Positions 7,384 through 13,064 of a stretch of 13,064 nucleotides of DNA are shown piece after piece. This DNA is from CAZWKI01 sp964634645 (GTDB lineage: Bacteria > Patescibacteriota > Patescibacteriia > UBA1558 > S5-K13): assembly GCA_964634645.1 (NCBI GenBank), contig CAZWKI010000029.1:1-13064 (forward strand), given 5' to 3'. The position numbers were made by a program, and so were the translations under genes. The first letter of the stretch is position 1. Every line of letters begins with the position of its first letter. The notes under the pieces are model-generated. The model ran no database searches. It was not told the DNA's origin and saw nothing but the letters and a program-made list of their open reading frames with translations.

Positions 7384-7959
7384 ATGAGTTCGTGGCTTTA
7401 TACTGGTATGGAAAAGTTTATTCCACAAACCACAGAAGAGTATTTGGTTGTAATGATTGCTCTAGAAGAGCATATTGAGACAATGGAATCAAGTGATAGT
7501 TTTGGCGGCCCCATTAATACTAGTAAGGAAAAGGCACTTTTGAAAAAATATGAAAGTGAGCTTCTTATAAAAGAAGAGAGATTTTATTTGCTTGGTCTTA
7601 GAGATTTTGCAAAAGAAATTTTACCAAAAGCTCGCGAAGATTATCTTAAGAATCTAATATGCTCCAAATGTCCATTTTTTGGCGGATCTTGTTTTTATCC
7701 AGGTCTTATACATAACATTTATTGCTTTGAATGTAAAAGACCTGGTTTTGAACATAGGTTCACAGTAAAATTATCCCCACAGTGGTTTTGTCATTCGCTT
7801 ACTTATCAGATGAATTTTGGTAGAAATAATGTTTCACAGACAATTGATTATGAAAAACTTCAGGAGAAGATCTATGGACTCATTGATATTCAGTGTGGAG
7901 AAAAAGAGCTCAAAGTTTTCAAAGCACAGGAAGAGCTAATAAAACAAAACATTAAGTAA
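7384..7959 (+). CDS. Cys-rich hypothetical protein, possible metal-binding
   Basis: I do not recognise this 191-residue protein. It has no signal peptide or membrane helix. The N-terminal half is rich in Glu, Lys and Leu and likely helical. The centre holds a cluster of possible metal ligands: C93 and C96 (CSKC), C103, H110, C114 and C117 (CFEC), H124, then C136-H137 and C171. Two CxxC pairs about 20 residues apart suggest a zinc ribbon or an iron-sulfur site. The gene stands alone with a clear promoter, a full Shine-Dalgarno and a perfect terminator, which suggests solid, independent expression. The AGGAGG placement makes the start secure. The function is open. Confidence 0.85.
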   Translation: MSSWLYTGMEKFIPQTTEEYLVVMIALEEHIETMESSDSFGGPINTSKEKALLKKYESELLIKEERFYLLGLRDFAKEILPKAREDYLKNLICSKCPFFGGSCFYPGLIHNIYCFECKRPGFEHRFTVKLSPQWFCHSLTYQMNFGRNNVSQTIDYEKLQEKIYGLIDIQCGEKELKVFKAQEELIKQNIK

Positions 7960-7963
7960 TTAC

Positions 7964-7996
7964 AAAAATACGCTGGCAATTAACCAGCGTATTTTT
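7964..7996. terminator. Bidirectional terminator between convergent genes
   Basis: A perfect 13-bp stem (7964-7976 with 7984-7996) with a 7-base loop has five A residues at the left edge and five T residues at the right edge. It serves the plus-strand Cys-rich gene, and probably also the minus-strand operon whose last stop is at 8013. Confidence 0.92.
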
Positions 7997-8012
7997 ATTT
8001 TATCTTATGTAT

Positions 8013-8354
8013 TTAATTGTTTGTAATATCTTTTATTTCTTTTTTCTTGAACTTGAATATATTTGTAAAAAACCACTTTCTTTCTAGTGTATGAAATACA
8101 GAAAGCCAAATCATAACTATTCCCCAAAACTTATGATCTACAACGTCTGGTAATTCAATTTTGAAATCTCTCCAGAAAATAGAAACAAGAGCAGAATATA
8201 AAACAAATAAGAAGGAAATTAATAGCAACATGTTTAAAATTTTTCCGCGTAATAATTCTTTTATAATTTTTTTGTTTTTCAAAATTAGCAATGCAATATA
8301 AATAAATATCAAGATTAAAGAAATCCACATAAATCCAATTTGTCCTTTTCCCAT
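8013..8354 (-). CDS. Small membrane protein, unknown function
   Basis: The 113-residue protein has three likely membrane helices (about 7-25, 38-61 and 78-90) and Lys-rich loops and tail. I do not recognise the family. It lies 33 bases downstream of the CNNM/CBS gene in the same direction, so the two probably share a transcript, and it ends just before the shared bidirectional terminator. The gap holds a small hairpin (TCTCGA/TCGAGA, 8366-8380) without a T run on the coding strand, so it is unlikely to stop transcription. The ATG at 8354 has no Shine-Dalgarno. Pairing with a CNNM protein hints at a role near that transporter, but that is only context. Confidence 0.68.
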   Translation of the reverse strand: MGKGQIGFMWISLILIFIYIALLILKNKKIIKELLRGKILNMLLLISFLFVLYSALVSIFWRDFKIELPDVVDHKFWGIVMIWLSVFHTLERKWFFTNIFKFKKKEIKDITNN

Positions 8355-8387
8355 ATTTTTGTTTCTCTCGAAAATCGAGATTAATTA

Positions 8388-9386
8388 TTAAATAATTTTA
8401 TCATCAGGAATTTCTCTTATTTCTCTATCATTTTCATCTTCTATTTCTCCTACTATTTCTTCTAGGATATCCTCAAGCGTTATAAGTCCTATTAATTGTT
8501 TGTTTTTTCTATAAACCAGAGCCATATGAATTCTATTTTTTATCATTTTGTTGAAAATTCTATATATCTTTGTATTTTCATCAACTTTTATAACAGGACT
8601 TACGTATTTTGATAATTCGTCTTCTCTGTTGTCGCTATTTAAAACCTTCATTATATCAATAAGATGAACATATCCTATGATATTATCTTCTTGGTTGTGA
8701 TAAACTGGATATCTACTATAACCTTCTTGTGCCATAAAATAAGATATTTGATCTATCTCAGTTTCGTCATTTACGACAGACATTTTGTATCGAGGCGTCA
8801 TAATGCTTTTTGCATTTGTGTCTCCAAATTCTAAAATATTCATCATCATTTCGTGTTCTTTGAAATGAAATACGCCGTGCTCTACAGCAACCCTGCTTAG
8901 AGCTTTGAATTCTTGTTCTGAGACCAGATCTCTTTTTTTGTTGCCAACCAATAAGCGCAATAATTTTTCTAGTAAAAATACAACGGGATAAAAAATTATT
9001 TCAAGTAAGTATATTATTGGAACAAAAAGTAATGCAAGTTTTTCTGCTCTTGCTTGAAAAAAGGCTTTTGGTAACATTTCTCCAAATATCAAAATTAACA
9101 AAGTAACAATTCCTGTTGCTATGCTGAGTGCGCCACTATGAAATTTTTCATTTATCCACAAACTAAACATTCCAGCTATTGTCACATTTATCAAATTGTT
9201 TCCCAAAAGCAATACAACAAGAAGTCTTTTTTTGTTTTTTAATATTTTTTGAAGCAATTCGGAGTTTTTCTTTTTTAAAATTATAGCAGACTTTACATTT
9301 CCCGGAGTAAGTGAAAAAAGCGCTATTTCCATACCAGAAAACCACGCAGACATTATTATAAGTATTAATATGTATATAAAAAACAT
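8388..9386 (-). CDS. CNNM transmembrane / CBS-pair protein (HlyC/CorC 'hemolysin' family)
   Basis: This is a membrane protein of the CNNM family, whose characterised members move or sense magnesium or other divalent cations. The N-terminal CNNM domain (about 1-140) has several helices and the GEMLPKAF stretch at 102-109. A linker helix follows, then MTPR (196-199) and two CBS motifs (about 200-255 and 262-320) that bind adenine nucleotides in relatives. The protein ends at residue 332, right after the second CBS motif, so it lacks the C-terminal CorC_HlyC domain of the usual proteins of over 400 residues. Nothing downstream encodes that domain. The start lies in an AT-only leader without Shine-Dalgarno. 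A degraded copy of its first 49 codons lies at 11807-11953. The common 'hemolysin' label should not be read as toxin activity. Confidence 0.88.
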   Translation of the reverse strand: MFFIYILILIIMSAWFSGMEIALFSLTPGNVKSAIILKKKNSELLQKILKNKKRLLVVLLLGNNLINVTIAGMFSLWINEKFHSGALSIATGIVTLLILIFGEMLPKAFFQARAEKLALLFVPIIYLLEIIFYPVVFLLEKLLRLLVGNKKRDLVSEQEFKALSRVAVEHGVFHFKEHEMMMNILEFGDTNAKSIMTPRYKMSVVNDETEIDQISYFMAQEGYSRYPVYHNQEDNIIGYVHLIDIMKVLNSDNREDELSKYVSPVIKVDENTKIYRIFNKMIKNRIHMALVYRKNKQLIGLITLEDILEEIVGEIEDENDREIREIPDDKII

Positions 9387-9411
9387 TTTATTTATTAATT
9401 ATCTTGATTTA

Positions 9412-9420
9412 ATTATATCA
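9412..9420 (-). promoter_or_regulatory. Extended -10 promoter element of the CNNM gene
   Basis: On the minus strand this reads TGATATAAT, an extended -10 with a perfect TATAAT, about 25 bases before the start codon. No good -35 is present at 17 bases, so it would depend on the TG extension. The degraded gene copy has a similar TGTTATAAT at 11981-11989. Confidence 0.55.
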
Positions 9421-9443
9421 GTAATTTAACAAAATAAAAAATT

Positions 9444-9459
9444 ACCTAATTAAATAGGT
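9444..9459 (-). terminator. Weak terminator of the pilin-peptidase gene
   Basis: The inverted pair ACCTA/TAGGT with a 6-base loop is followed, on the minus strand, by an AATTTTTTATTTT tract. The 5-bp stem is short, but its place 60 bases after the stop of the 9521-11008 gene fits. Confidence 0.5.
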
Positions 9460-9520
9460 GGTTTTGAAATTTGAAATAACTTTTATTAATTATTGCTTAA
9501 ATAATATTGTGATTTTTACT

Positions 9521-11008
9521 CTATTTAGGAATTGGATGATTTATATAGTTAATAGGGTTTGATTTTAAATTTGGATCACCGTACTCACTAATAAATTTAT
9601 CCTCTGCTACTTTCGTTGTACAATTTTCATGAACGGCGAAGGCGCCATTAACAAGCGGTGCTTTATTCTGTGGATGTACGTAAAGTGTATATTTCTCATC
9701 AGACAGATAATAGAGTCTTGTTACTTTTACAACTTGGTTACTTGTGCATTTACCTCCAGCAAAAGGTCTATAAGGTTTTTTATCGCCTAGTCCATGCCAA
9801 CTATTTTCACAATATTTAGAGCTTTTTGTACACCCATTCCAAGTGCCTACAATTGGTGTTGAGTGTATAACCCAGCTAACACAATATTCTTTTTTCTCTC
9901 CAACATGGTAAACATAGGACCCTATTGATAGCATTGTATGTCCATCAACTGTTATAATATCTCCTGCTCTTGGAGGGCGTTTTCGAGCGGCATTTCCTTC
10001 TATTTTGAGATAGTCTTTTGGAATAGCCTCGTTTTTTTGCCTCTCAACATTAAGGGTAATACAATTGCCACAACCAGCATGCCTTAATGTTCTTGTTACA
10101 TAACAAGCGCAGTGACATGGTCCAGCCACTTGTCCAAGTGTTAATGCTGCAGCTGTTTTTATGCCTTCTTTGGTACACTGCCATCCATGTGCGTTGTTTG
10201 CGTCAATACCGCTTATAGGACAATTTGAATCATATTTTGATGAGCAATAGATTGATGATTCCGCGGAGGTGTATTTTGTAAAAATAGATAGTAAGTTGTA
10301 TTTATCTGTATTATTAGCATTATTTTCATTAAAATTGAGGAAACTTGTTTCTTCTGTCCAATCGTCTGGATAACCAACAACATCGAAATCTTCTCTATAA
10401 TCCGGTTCTATGTATAGTAATTCAAGGTTTTTATCTAAATTAGTCAAACTTGGGTTTACTGTATTCAAAATTATATATGAACAAAATATTAATGCAAGCC
10501 CAATTATGGCACTTGTAATTTTGCCCTTTGAAGTACCTATTTTACTTTGATTACCACCAGCTGATAACCATTGAAACCCAGCCAAAATAATCATTATTAC
10601 AGCTACAATACCTGCCAAATATATAGAATATTTAATTAATTTTGACATAAATAGGTTTAATAGTTGTCCATTAATCTCATATTCGCCAGTAAAACCAGGG
10701 AAGCCAATCTCTGGCTTAAATGTTATGTTTTTACTACTATTAACGTTTGGAGGCTTGGCAATATTAGATGATTCTGTAAAATTACGAAAGGCGCAAGGAT
10801 CTTCGCTAAAATTATATGCTGTAAGCGCTTCTTCGGCAGTTTGAATAATTGGAGTGTAGTAAATTATAGTCCCGGTTTCAAAATTTGTAACAGTGCTGCA
10901 GCCAATAACATCGTTCAGAATAATTGAATTAAAAATTATGCAAATAGTAAAAAATACCAAAAATATAAATTTGGTATTCAAATATCTGTATTTCAAGAAA
11001 TTTTTCAT
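9521..11008 (-). CDS. VirB2/TrbC-like pilin region fused to an NlpC/P60-like cysteine peptidase
   Basis: A 495-residue exported protein. Residues about 12-35 form a signal anchor or signal peptide. A pair of helices (about 128-147 and 165-183) separated by a short GGNQSKIGTSKGK loop reads like a VirB2/TrbC conjugative pilin. After a Cys- and Asn-rich linker, residues about 285-395 resemble an NlpC/P60-type peptidase. HCACYVTRTLRHAG (299-312) aligns with the DCSGFVxxVLxxAG active-site motif and puts the nucleophile at C300. GDIITVDGHTMLSIG (349-363) supplies the His (H357), and H382 could be the third polar residue. Many further Cys (for example 255, 263, 278, 298, 302, 313, 316) suggest disulfides outside the cell. 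Such peptidases cut peptidoglycan stem peptides. The gene has its own promoter. The peptidase call rests on motif spacing only, and a CHAP-type fold is the main alternative. Confidence 0.68.
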   Translation of the reverse strand: MKNFLKYRYLNTKFIFLVFFTICIIFNSIILNDVIGCSTVTNFETGTIIYYTPIIQTAEEALTAYNFSEDPCAFRNFTESSNIAKPPNVNSSKNITFKPEIGFPGFTGEYEINGQLLNLFMSKLIKYSIYLAGIVAVIMIILAGFQWLSAGGNQSKIGTSKGKITSAIIGLALIFCSYIILNTVNPSLTNLDKNLELLYIEPDYREDFDVVGYPDDWTEETSFLNFNENNANNTDKYNLLSIFTKYTSAESSIYCSSKYDSNCPISGIDANNAHGWQCTKEGIKTAAALTLGQVAGPCHCACYVTRTLRHAGCGNCITLNVERQKNEAIPKDYLKIEGNAARKRPPRAGDIITVDGHTMLSIGSYVYHVGEKKEYCVSWVIHSTPIVGTWNGCTKSSKYCENSWHGLGDKKPYRPFAGGKCTSNQVVKVTRLYYLSDEKYTLYVHPQNKAPLVNGAFAVHENCTTKVAEDKFISEYGDPNLKSNPINYINHPIPK

Positions 11009-11034
11009 AGATATTTTTTATAAAATATATATTA

Positions 11035-11063
11035 ATTATATATAAAAATATTAAAATTAACAA
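11035..11063 (-). promoter_or_regulatory. Promoter of the pilin-peptidase gene
   Basis: On the minus strand: TTGTTA (11063-11058), a 17-base spacer and a perfect TATAAT (11040-11035). Transcription should start near 11028, giving a leader of about 20 bases. Its -35 lies 35 bases from the -35 of the divergent plus-strand promoter, so a shared regulator could bind between them. Confidence 0.68.
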
Positions 11064-11097
11064 TCTTCAACTCATTTCTATTTTTATCATCTATCTA

Positions 11098-11126
11098 TTG
11101 ACATTATTATATAAATATGCTATTAT
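11098..11126 (+). promoter_or_regulatory. Strong promoter of the small coiled-coil membrane protein
   Basis: Consensus TTGACA (11098-11103), a 17-base spacer and TATTAT (11121-11126), with TG at 11118-11119. Transcription should start near 11133, downstream of the first in-frame ATG (11117). This rules that ATG out and supports the start at 11150. Confidence 0.85.
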
Positions 11127-11137
11127 TTATATATAAA

Positions 11138-11144
11138 AAGGAGG
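11138..11144 (+). promoter_or_regulatory. Strong Shine-Dalgarno AAGGAGG
   Basis: Five bases before the ATG at 11150. It decides the start of the small coiled-coil gene. Confidence 0.9.
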
Positions 11145-11149
11145 ATATA

Positions 11150-11410
11150 ATGAAAATTCGAAAAATTCTTTATCCATTGCTTTTATGTGCTATTGTTATT
11201 GGTGTTTGGGTTAATATTTTTGTTTTACAAAAGCAAATTGCCCAAATGAAAATGAAGCAAGAAGGGATCGAAATTCAACGCCAGATGTTGGAACTCGAAG
11301 AGAATTTGAAGCAATTAACTTTTCGTGTTATGGTTCTTGAGGCAGGACCGAAGGCGTGGTCAGAAGATGATCTCAGATTTCCATCTTGTCGTGAGGACCC
11401 TCCGGACTAA
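11150..11410 (+). CDS. Small membrane-anchored coiled-coil protein, unknown function
   Basis: The 86-residue protein has a short basic start, one hydrophobic helix (about 6-27) and then a heptad-like, Gln/Glu/Lys/Leu-rich stretch (about 28-63) that should form a coiled coil. The acidic, Pro-rich tail contains one Cys (SCREDPPD). The topology is probably a single anchor with the coiled coil outside, as in septum or envelope adaptor proteins, but no family is recognised. The start at 11150 is preferred over an in-frame ATG at 11117, because the promoter's expected start lies between them and a full Shine-Dalgarno precedes 11150. Its codons look richer in G and C than those of its neighbours. 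It is divergent from the pilin-peptidase gene, which could mean joint control. Confidence 0.75.
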   Translation: MKIRKILYPLLLCAIVIGVWVNIFVLQKQIAQMKMKQEGIEIQRQMLELEENLKQLTFRVMVLEAGPKAWSEDDLRFPSCREDPPD

Positions 11411-11426
11411 GTAAATTATAAAACAT

Positions 11427-11467
11427 ACCGCCATTTCACTTTTATAAATTTAATATGGCGGTTTTTT
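11427..11467 (+). terminator. Terminator of the small coiled-coil gene
   Basis: An 8-bp GC-rich stem ACCGCCAT/ATGGCGGT (11427-11434 with 11455-11462) encloses a 20-base AT-rich loop and runs into six T residues. Confidence 0.82.
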
Positions 11468-11806
11468 ATTTAAATGGGCAATTATAAGATTTTATAGAAT
11501 CGTAAGAAAATAAATTATCGAAATCACTTAAGACTTATAGTTATAACTAGTGGATACAATTAAATTATAATTATAAATATTTTCTTAAATTCTCTCTTAT
11601 TGCATAAACCTTCTATCAATCCAGGTATTAATAAAACTAAAATAAAATTGTGACAAGCGAACACTGACTTATCTTGACACCCCTTACACCCAATAAATTA
11701 TTGAACAGAATAATATCATTTGCCGCTAGCCTATCAATCAGTTCATTGTCATGTTTATATAACATTGTCAAAACAAATTTTATATTTATAATAAAACAAT
11801 AATTGA
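11468..11806. other. Gene-poor stretch with decayed reading frames
   Basis: No intact gene with a start signal is seen. On the minus strand there are two overlapping open frames. One runs 11765-11637: ATG, 42 codons, containing ELIDRLAANDIILFNN. The other runs 11697-11560: 45 codons without a start, containing GCKGCQDK and then a hydrophobic IPGLIEGL stretch. They could be two pieces of one gene broken by a frameshift near 11695, or chance frames. Neither has a Shine-Dalgarno. Confidence 0.35.
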
Positions 11807-11953
11807 AAATATTTTTTCAAGAAGTCTTGAGTTTTTCTTTTTTAAGATTATTGCAGATTTTACATTTCCTGGGGTAAATGAAAAAAGCGCTATTTCCATA
11901 CCAGAAAATCACGCAGAACACACCATAAGGATTGTTATATATAGAAAAAACAT
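11807..11953 (-). pseudogene. Degraded duplicate of the first 49 codons of the CNNM gene
   Basis: Read on the minus strand from the ATG at 11953, the sequence matches residues 1-49 of the CNNM protein (8388-9386) at 39 of 49 positions, with no gaps. The match includes an uninterrupted FSGMEIALFS. Trp15 is replaced by TGA, and after codon 49 similarity ends and stops follow. Nucleotide identity is high, including a 29-base identical run over the GMEIALFS region, so the copy is recent or constrained. The AT-rich leader and a TGNTATAAT-type -10 element upstream are also similar. It cannot make a functional CNNM protein. Confidence 0.85.
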
Positions 11954-11980
11954 TTTATTTTAATTAAAATTGGTCCGTTT

Positions 11981-11989
11981 ATTATAACA
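11981..11989 (-). promoter_or_regulatory. Extended -10 element upstream of the CNNM gene remnant
   Basis: The minus strand reads TGTTATAAT, 28 bases before the remnant's ATG, in the position of TGATATAAT upstream of the intact gene. No -35 is seen at a normal distance. Confidence 0.45.
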
Positions 11990-12015
11990 GATTATAATTT
12001 GGTAATATTACAAAA

Positions 12016-12582
12016 TTATTTTTCTTTATTGAAAAATTTTGCAAACCAACCAAATAAACTAAATTTATTTTCATTTGTTTTTAGGAAGTTATTTGCTTGA
12101 GTTTGTTCGGTTTCTAATTTTTTGATTTGTTCCTCAAGGGTTTTTTTTGTTTCTTCGTTTGTAGCTTTATCTAATAAATCCTTCAAGTGGTTTATTTGGT
12201 TTGTAAATTTTGAAACCTCGCTTCTTAATTGTCCTAGATTTTTGTAATCATTTCCTATTAAAAAGGCTTTTATTCTGTTTCTATCTTGAATTTTTTTTAT
12301 CTTTTCATCTATATTGTTTTTGATTTGATTTTGTTCTTGAGCAACCAATTTAATTTGTTCTCCTACTCCATTTTTTTCTTTATTAGCAATATTTAGTAAA
12401 TTTTGAACAAAGTTTGCGGTATTGCTTCTTTGAAGAGCACCGTTGTTTGTTGTCGTCACATTTGGATTTGAAGCATTTTGTGAGGCGGTTTTTATTTGTT
12501 TTTGTTCTTTAGCAAGTGTTATTGAAAAACAAAACATAGTTACAATTATTAAAAGCCCAATAAATATTGTATTTTTTTTCAT
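12016..12582 (-). CDS. Secreted coiled-coil protein, unknown function
   Basis: The 188-residue protein has a clear signal peptide: MKKN, a hydrophobic core to about residue 20, and a likely cut after SITLA (residue 24). An Asn/Thr/Ser-rich linker follows to about 55. A long, highly charged region (about 60-165) rich in Lys, Glu, Gln and Asn has Leu/Ile spacing of a coiled coil. The C-terminus FSLFGWFAKFF is hydrophobic and could touch a membrane. It is probably an extracytoplasmic structural or adaptor protein; I know proteins of this build from candidate-phylum genomes but no function. It follows the DsbD-like gene by 98 bases in the same direction. A TATAAT at 12609-12614 with a weak -35 could be its own promoter. 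No convincing terminator follows. Confidence 0.75.
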   Translation of the reverse strand: MKKNTIFIGLLIIVTMFCFSITLAKEQKQIKTASQNASNPNVTTTNNGALQRSNTANFVQNLLNIANKEKNGVGEQIKLVAQEQNQIKNNIDEKIKKIQDRNRIKAFLIGNDYKNLGQLRSEVSKFTNQINHLKDLLDKATNEETKKTLEEQIKKLETEQTQANNFLKTNENKFSLFGWFAKFFNKEK

Positions 12583-12608
12583 AAATTTATAATTTTAATA
12601 ATTAGATT

Positions 12609-12637
12609 ATTATAGTATATATATTTTTATATTAGCA
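12609..12637 (-). promoter_or_regulatory. Possible promoter of the secreted coiled-coil gene
   Basis: The minus strand has a perfect TATAAT (12614-12609), 27 bases before the ATG, with a poor TGCTAA at the -35 position after 17 bases. Confidence 0.4.
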
Positions 12638-12680
12638 CAGATTCAGTTGTTTGATAAATTGATAAGTATCTATTTTAAAT

Positions 12681-13064
12681 TTAACCAAACATTAACCATT
12701 GTGGTTTAAAAATAAGCAATAAACCTATGACTAACATCAAAAGGCCACCTATTAATTTTGATAAACGAGTATATTTTGTTGTAACCCCAGTTATTTGTAG
12801 AGTTATCATAGCTGTAAAAAAAATAAATAAGTCATCCAGCATAAAAATAAATATGTATAAAGCTATATAAAGATAATATTGCAATTTGTTTAAATTACTC
12901 AAGACTAAAATTTGAGTATAAACTGCCGGCAATCCAGCCGAACAAATTAATTCAACCAAATTAACAGCAAAAGCCAAAAGAATAATCCCACCCAGTGCCA
13001 ACCAAAAACTATGTAATTGAGTTATGTTTTTTATCTTATCAAATATCTTTTGCCTTTTTTTATT
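12681..13064 (-). CDS. DsbD/CcdA-like membrane protein, C-terminal part (partial at window edge)
   Basis: The frame is open to the right edge, so this is the last 127 residues of a longer gene; the TTG at 13001 is an internal codon, with 21 sense codons upstream. The visible part has a basic stretch and then three or four helices. The first carries VNLVELICSAGLPAVYTQIL, a helix-embedded Cys-Ser-Ala-Gly-(L)-Pro motif found in DsbD/CcdA-like redox membrane proteins, some of which carry an N-terminal thioredoxin- or glutaredoxin-like domain. The middle has FMLDDLFIFFTAM, and the end is a hydrophobic helix followed by a short tail. Its role may be passing reducing power across the membrane. A partner for disulfides is plausible, since the nearby pilin-peptidase protein is Cys-rich. 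Only one membrane Cys is visible here, so the redox role is not certain. Confidence 0.68.
   Translation of the reverse strand, partial: NKKRQKIFDKIKNITQLHSFWLALGGIILLAFAVNLVELICSAGLPAVYTQILVLSNLNKLQYYLYIALYIFIFMLDDLFIFFTAMITLQITGVTTKYTRLSKLIGGLLMLVIGLLLIFKPQWLMFG

Noticed and set aside
8366..8380. TCTCGA/TCGAGA hairpin between the CNNM gene and the small membrane protein gene as a terminator
   Set aside because: The stem is 6 bp with an AAA loop, and on the coding strand it is followed by AGAAACAAAAA, not T residues.
11117..11149. Upstream ATG giving an 11-residue longer small coiled-coil protein
   Set aside because: It overlaps the spacer and -10 of the promoter, so it would not be in the transcript, and the Shine-Dalgarno belongs to the ATG at 11150.
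1..13064. Reassigned TGA codon (Gly or Trp), since no gene here ends with TGA and the CNNM remnant has TGA for Trp15
   Set aside because: All intact genes are open without any in-frame TGA and use GGN and TGG normally. A reassigned TGA would be frequent in such AT-rich DNA. Lack of TGA stops in 13 genes fits a strong TAA preference.
1..13064. tRNA, rRNA or riboswitch
   Set aside because: No cloverleaf-like GC-rich segment with a GTTCRA loop, no rRNA core sequence and no known riboswitch core was seen in the gaps by eye.

Overview
The window is an AT-rich bacterial chromosome segment. It has short AT-only spacers, compact genes, mostly no Shine-Dalgarno sequence, and TAA (10) or TAG (3) as the stop codon of every gene. 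Together with the gene content (a PilB-type ATPase, a VirB2-like two-helix pilin, small secreted coiled-coil proteins, many small unknown membrane proteins) this points to a Candidate Phyla Radiation (Patescibacteria) organism. That placement is inference: no rRNA or ribosomal protein gene is present to confirm it. Open frames with no in-frame TGA fit the standard bacterial code.

Layout. 1-327: 3' end of a membrane protein, closed by a strong hairpin terminator. 484-7101: a plus-strand run with a PilB/GspE ATPase, a GT-B glycosyltransferase related to diacylglycerol glycosyltransferases, a compact OLD-type ATPase/TOPRIM nuclease, an EamA transporter and a membrane-anchored TIM-barrel glycosidase. 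Several gaps in this run carry repeat-like DNA. It ends in repeats plus a terminator at 7292-7316. 7384-7959: a lone Cys-rich unknown gene with a good promoter, Shine-Dalgarno and terminator. 8013-9386 (minus): a CNNM/CBS membrane protein followed by a small membrane protein. 9521-11008 (minus): a large secreted or membrane protein joining a VirB2-like pilin region to an NlpC/P60-like cysteine peptidase region. 11150-11410 (plus): a small membrane-anchored coiled-coil protein, divergent from it. 11411-12015: about 600 bases without an intact gene, holding a terminator, decayed reading frames and a degraded copy of the first 49 codons of the CNNM gene. 12016-13064 (minus): a secreted coiled-coil protein and the 3' part of a DsbD-like membrane protein that runs off the window.

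Much of the window encodes cell-surface functions: pilus assembly, lipid glycosylation, anchored sugar hydrolysis, a wall-peptidase/pilin fusion and envelope coiled coils. The two most notable signals are the pilin-peptidase fusion, and the finding that it and its divergent neighbour lie between an intact and a broken copy of the same gene start. That arrangement could mark an inserted cassette.
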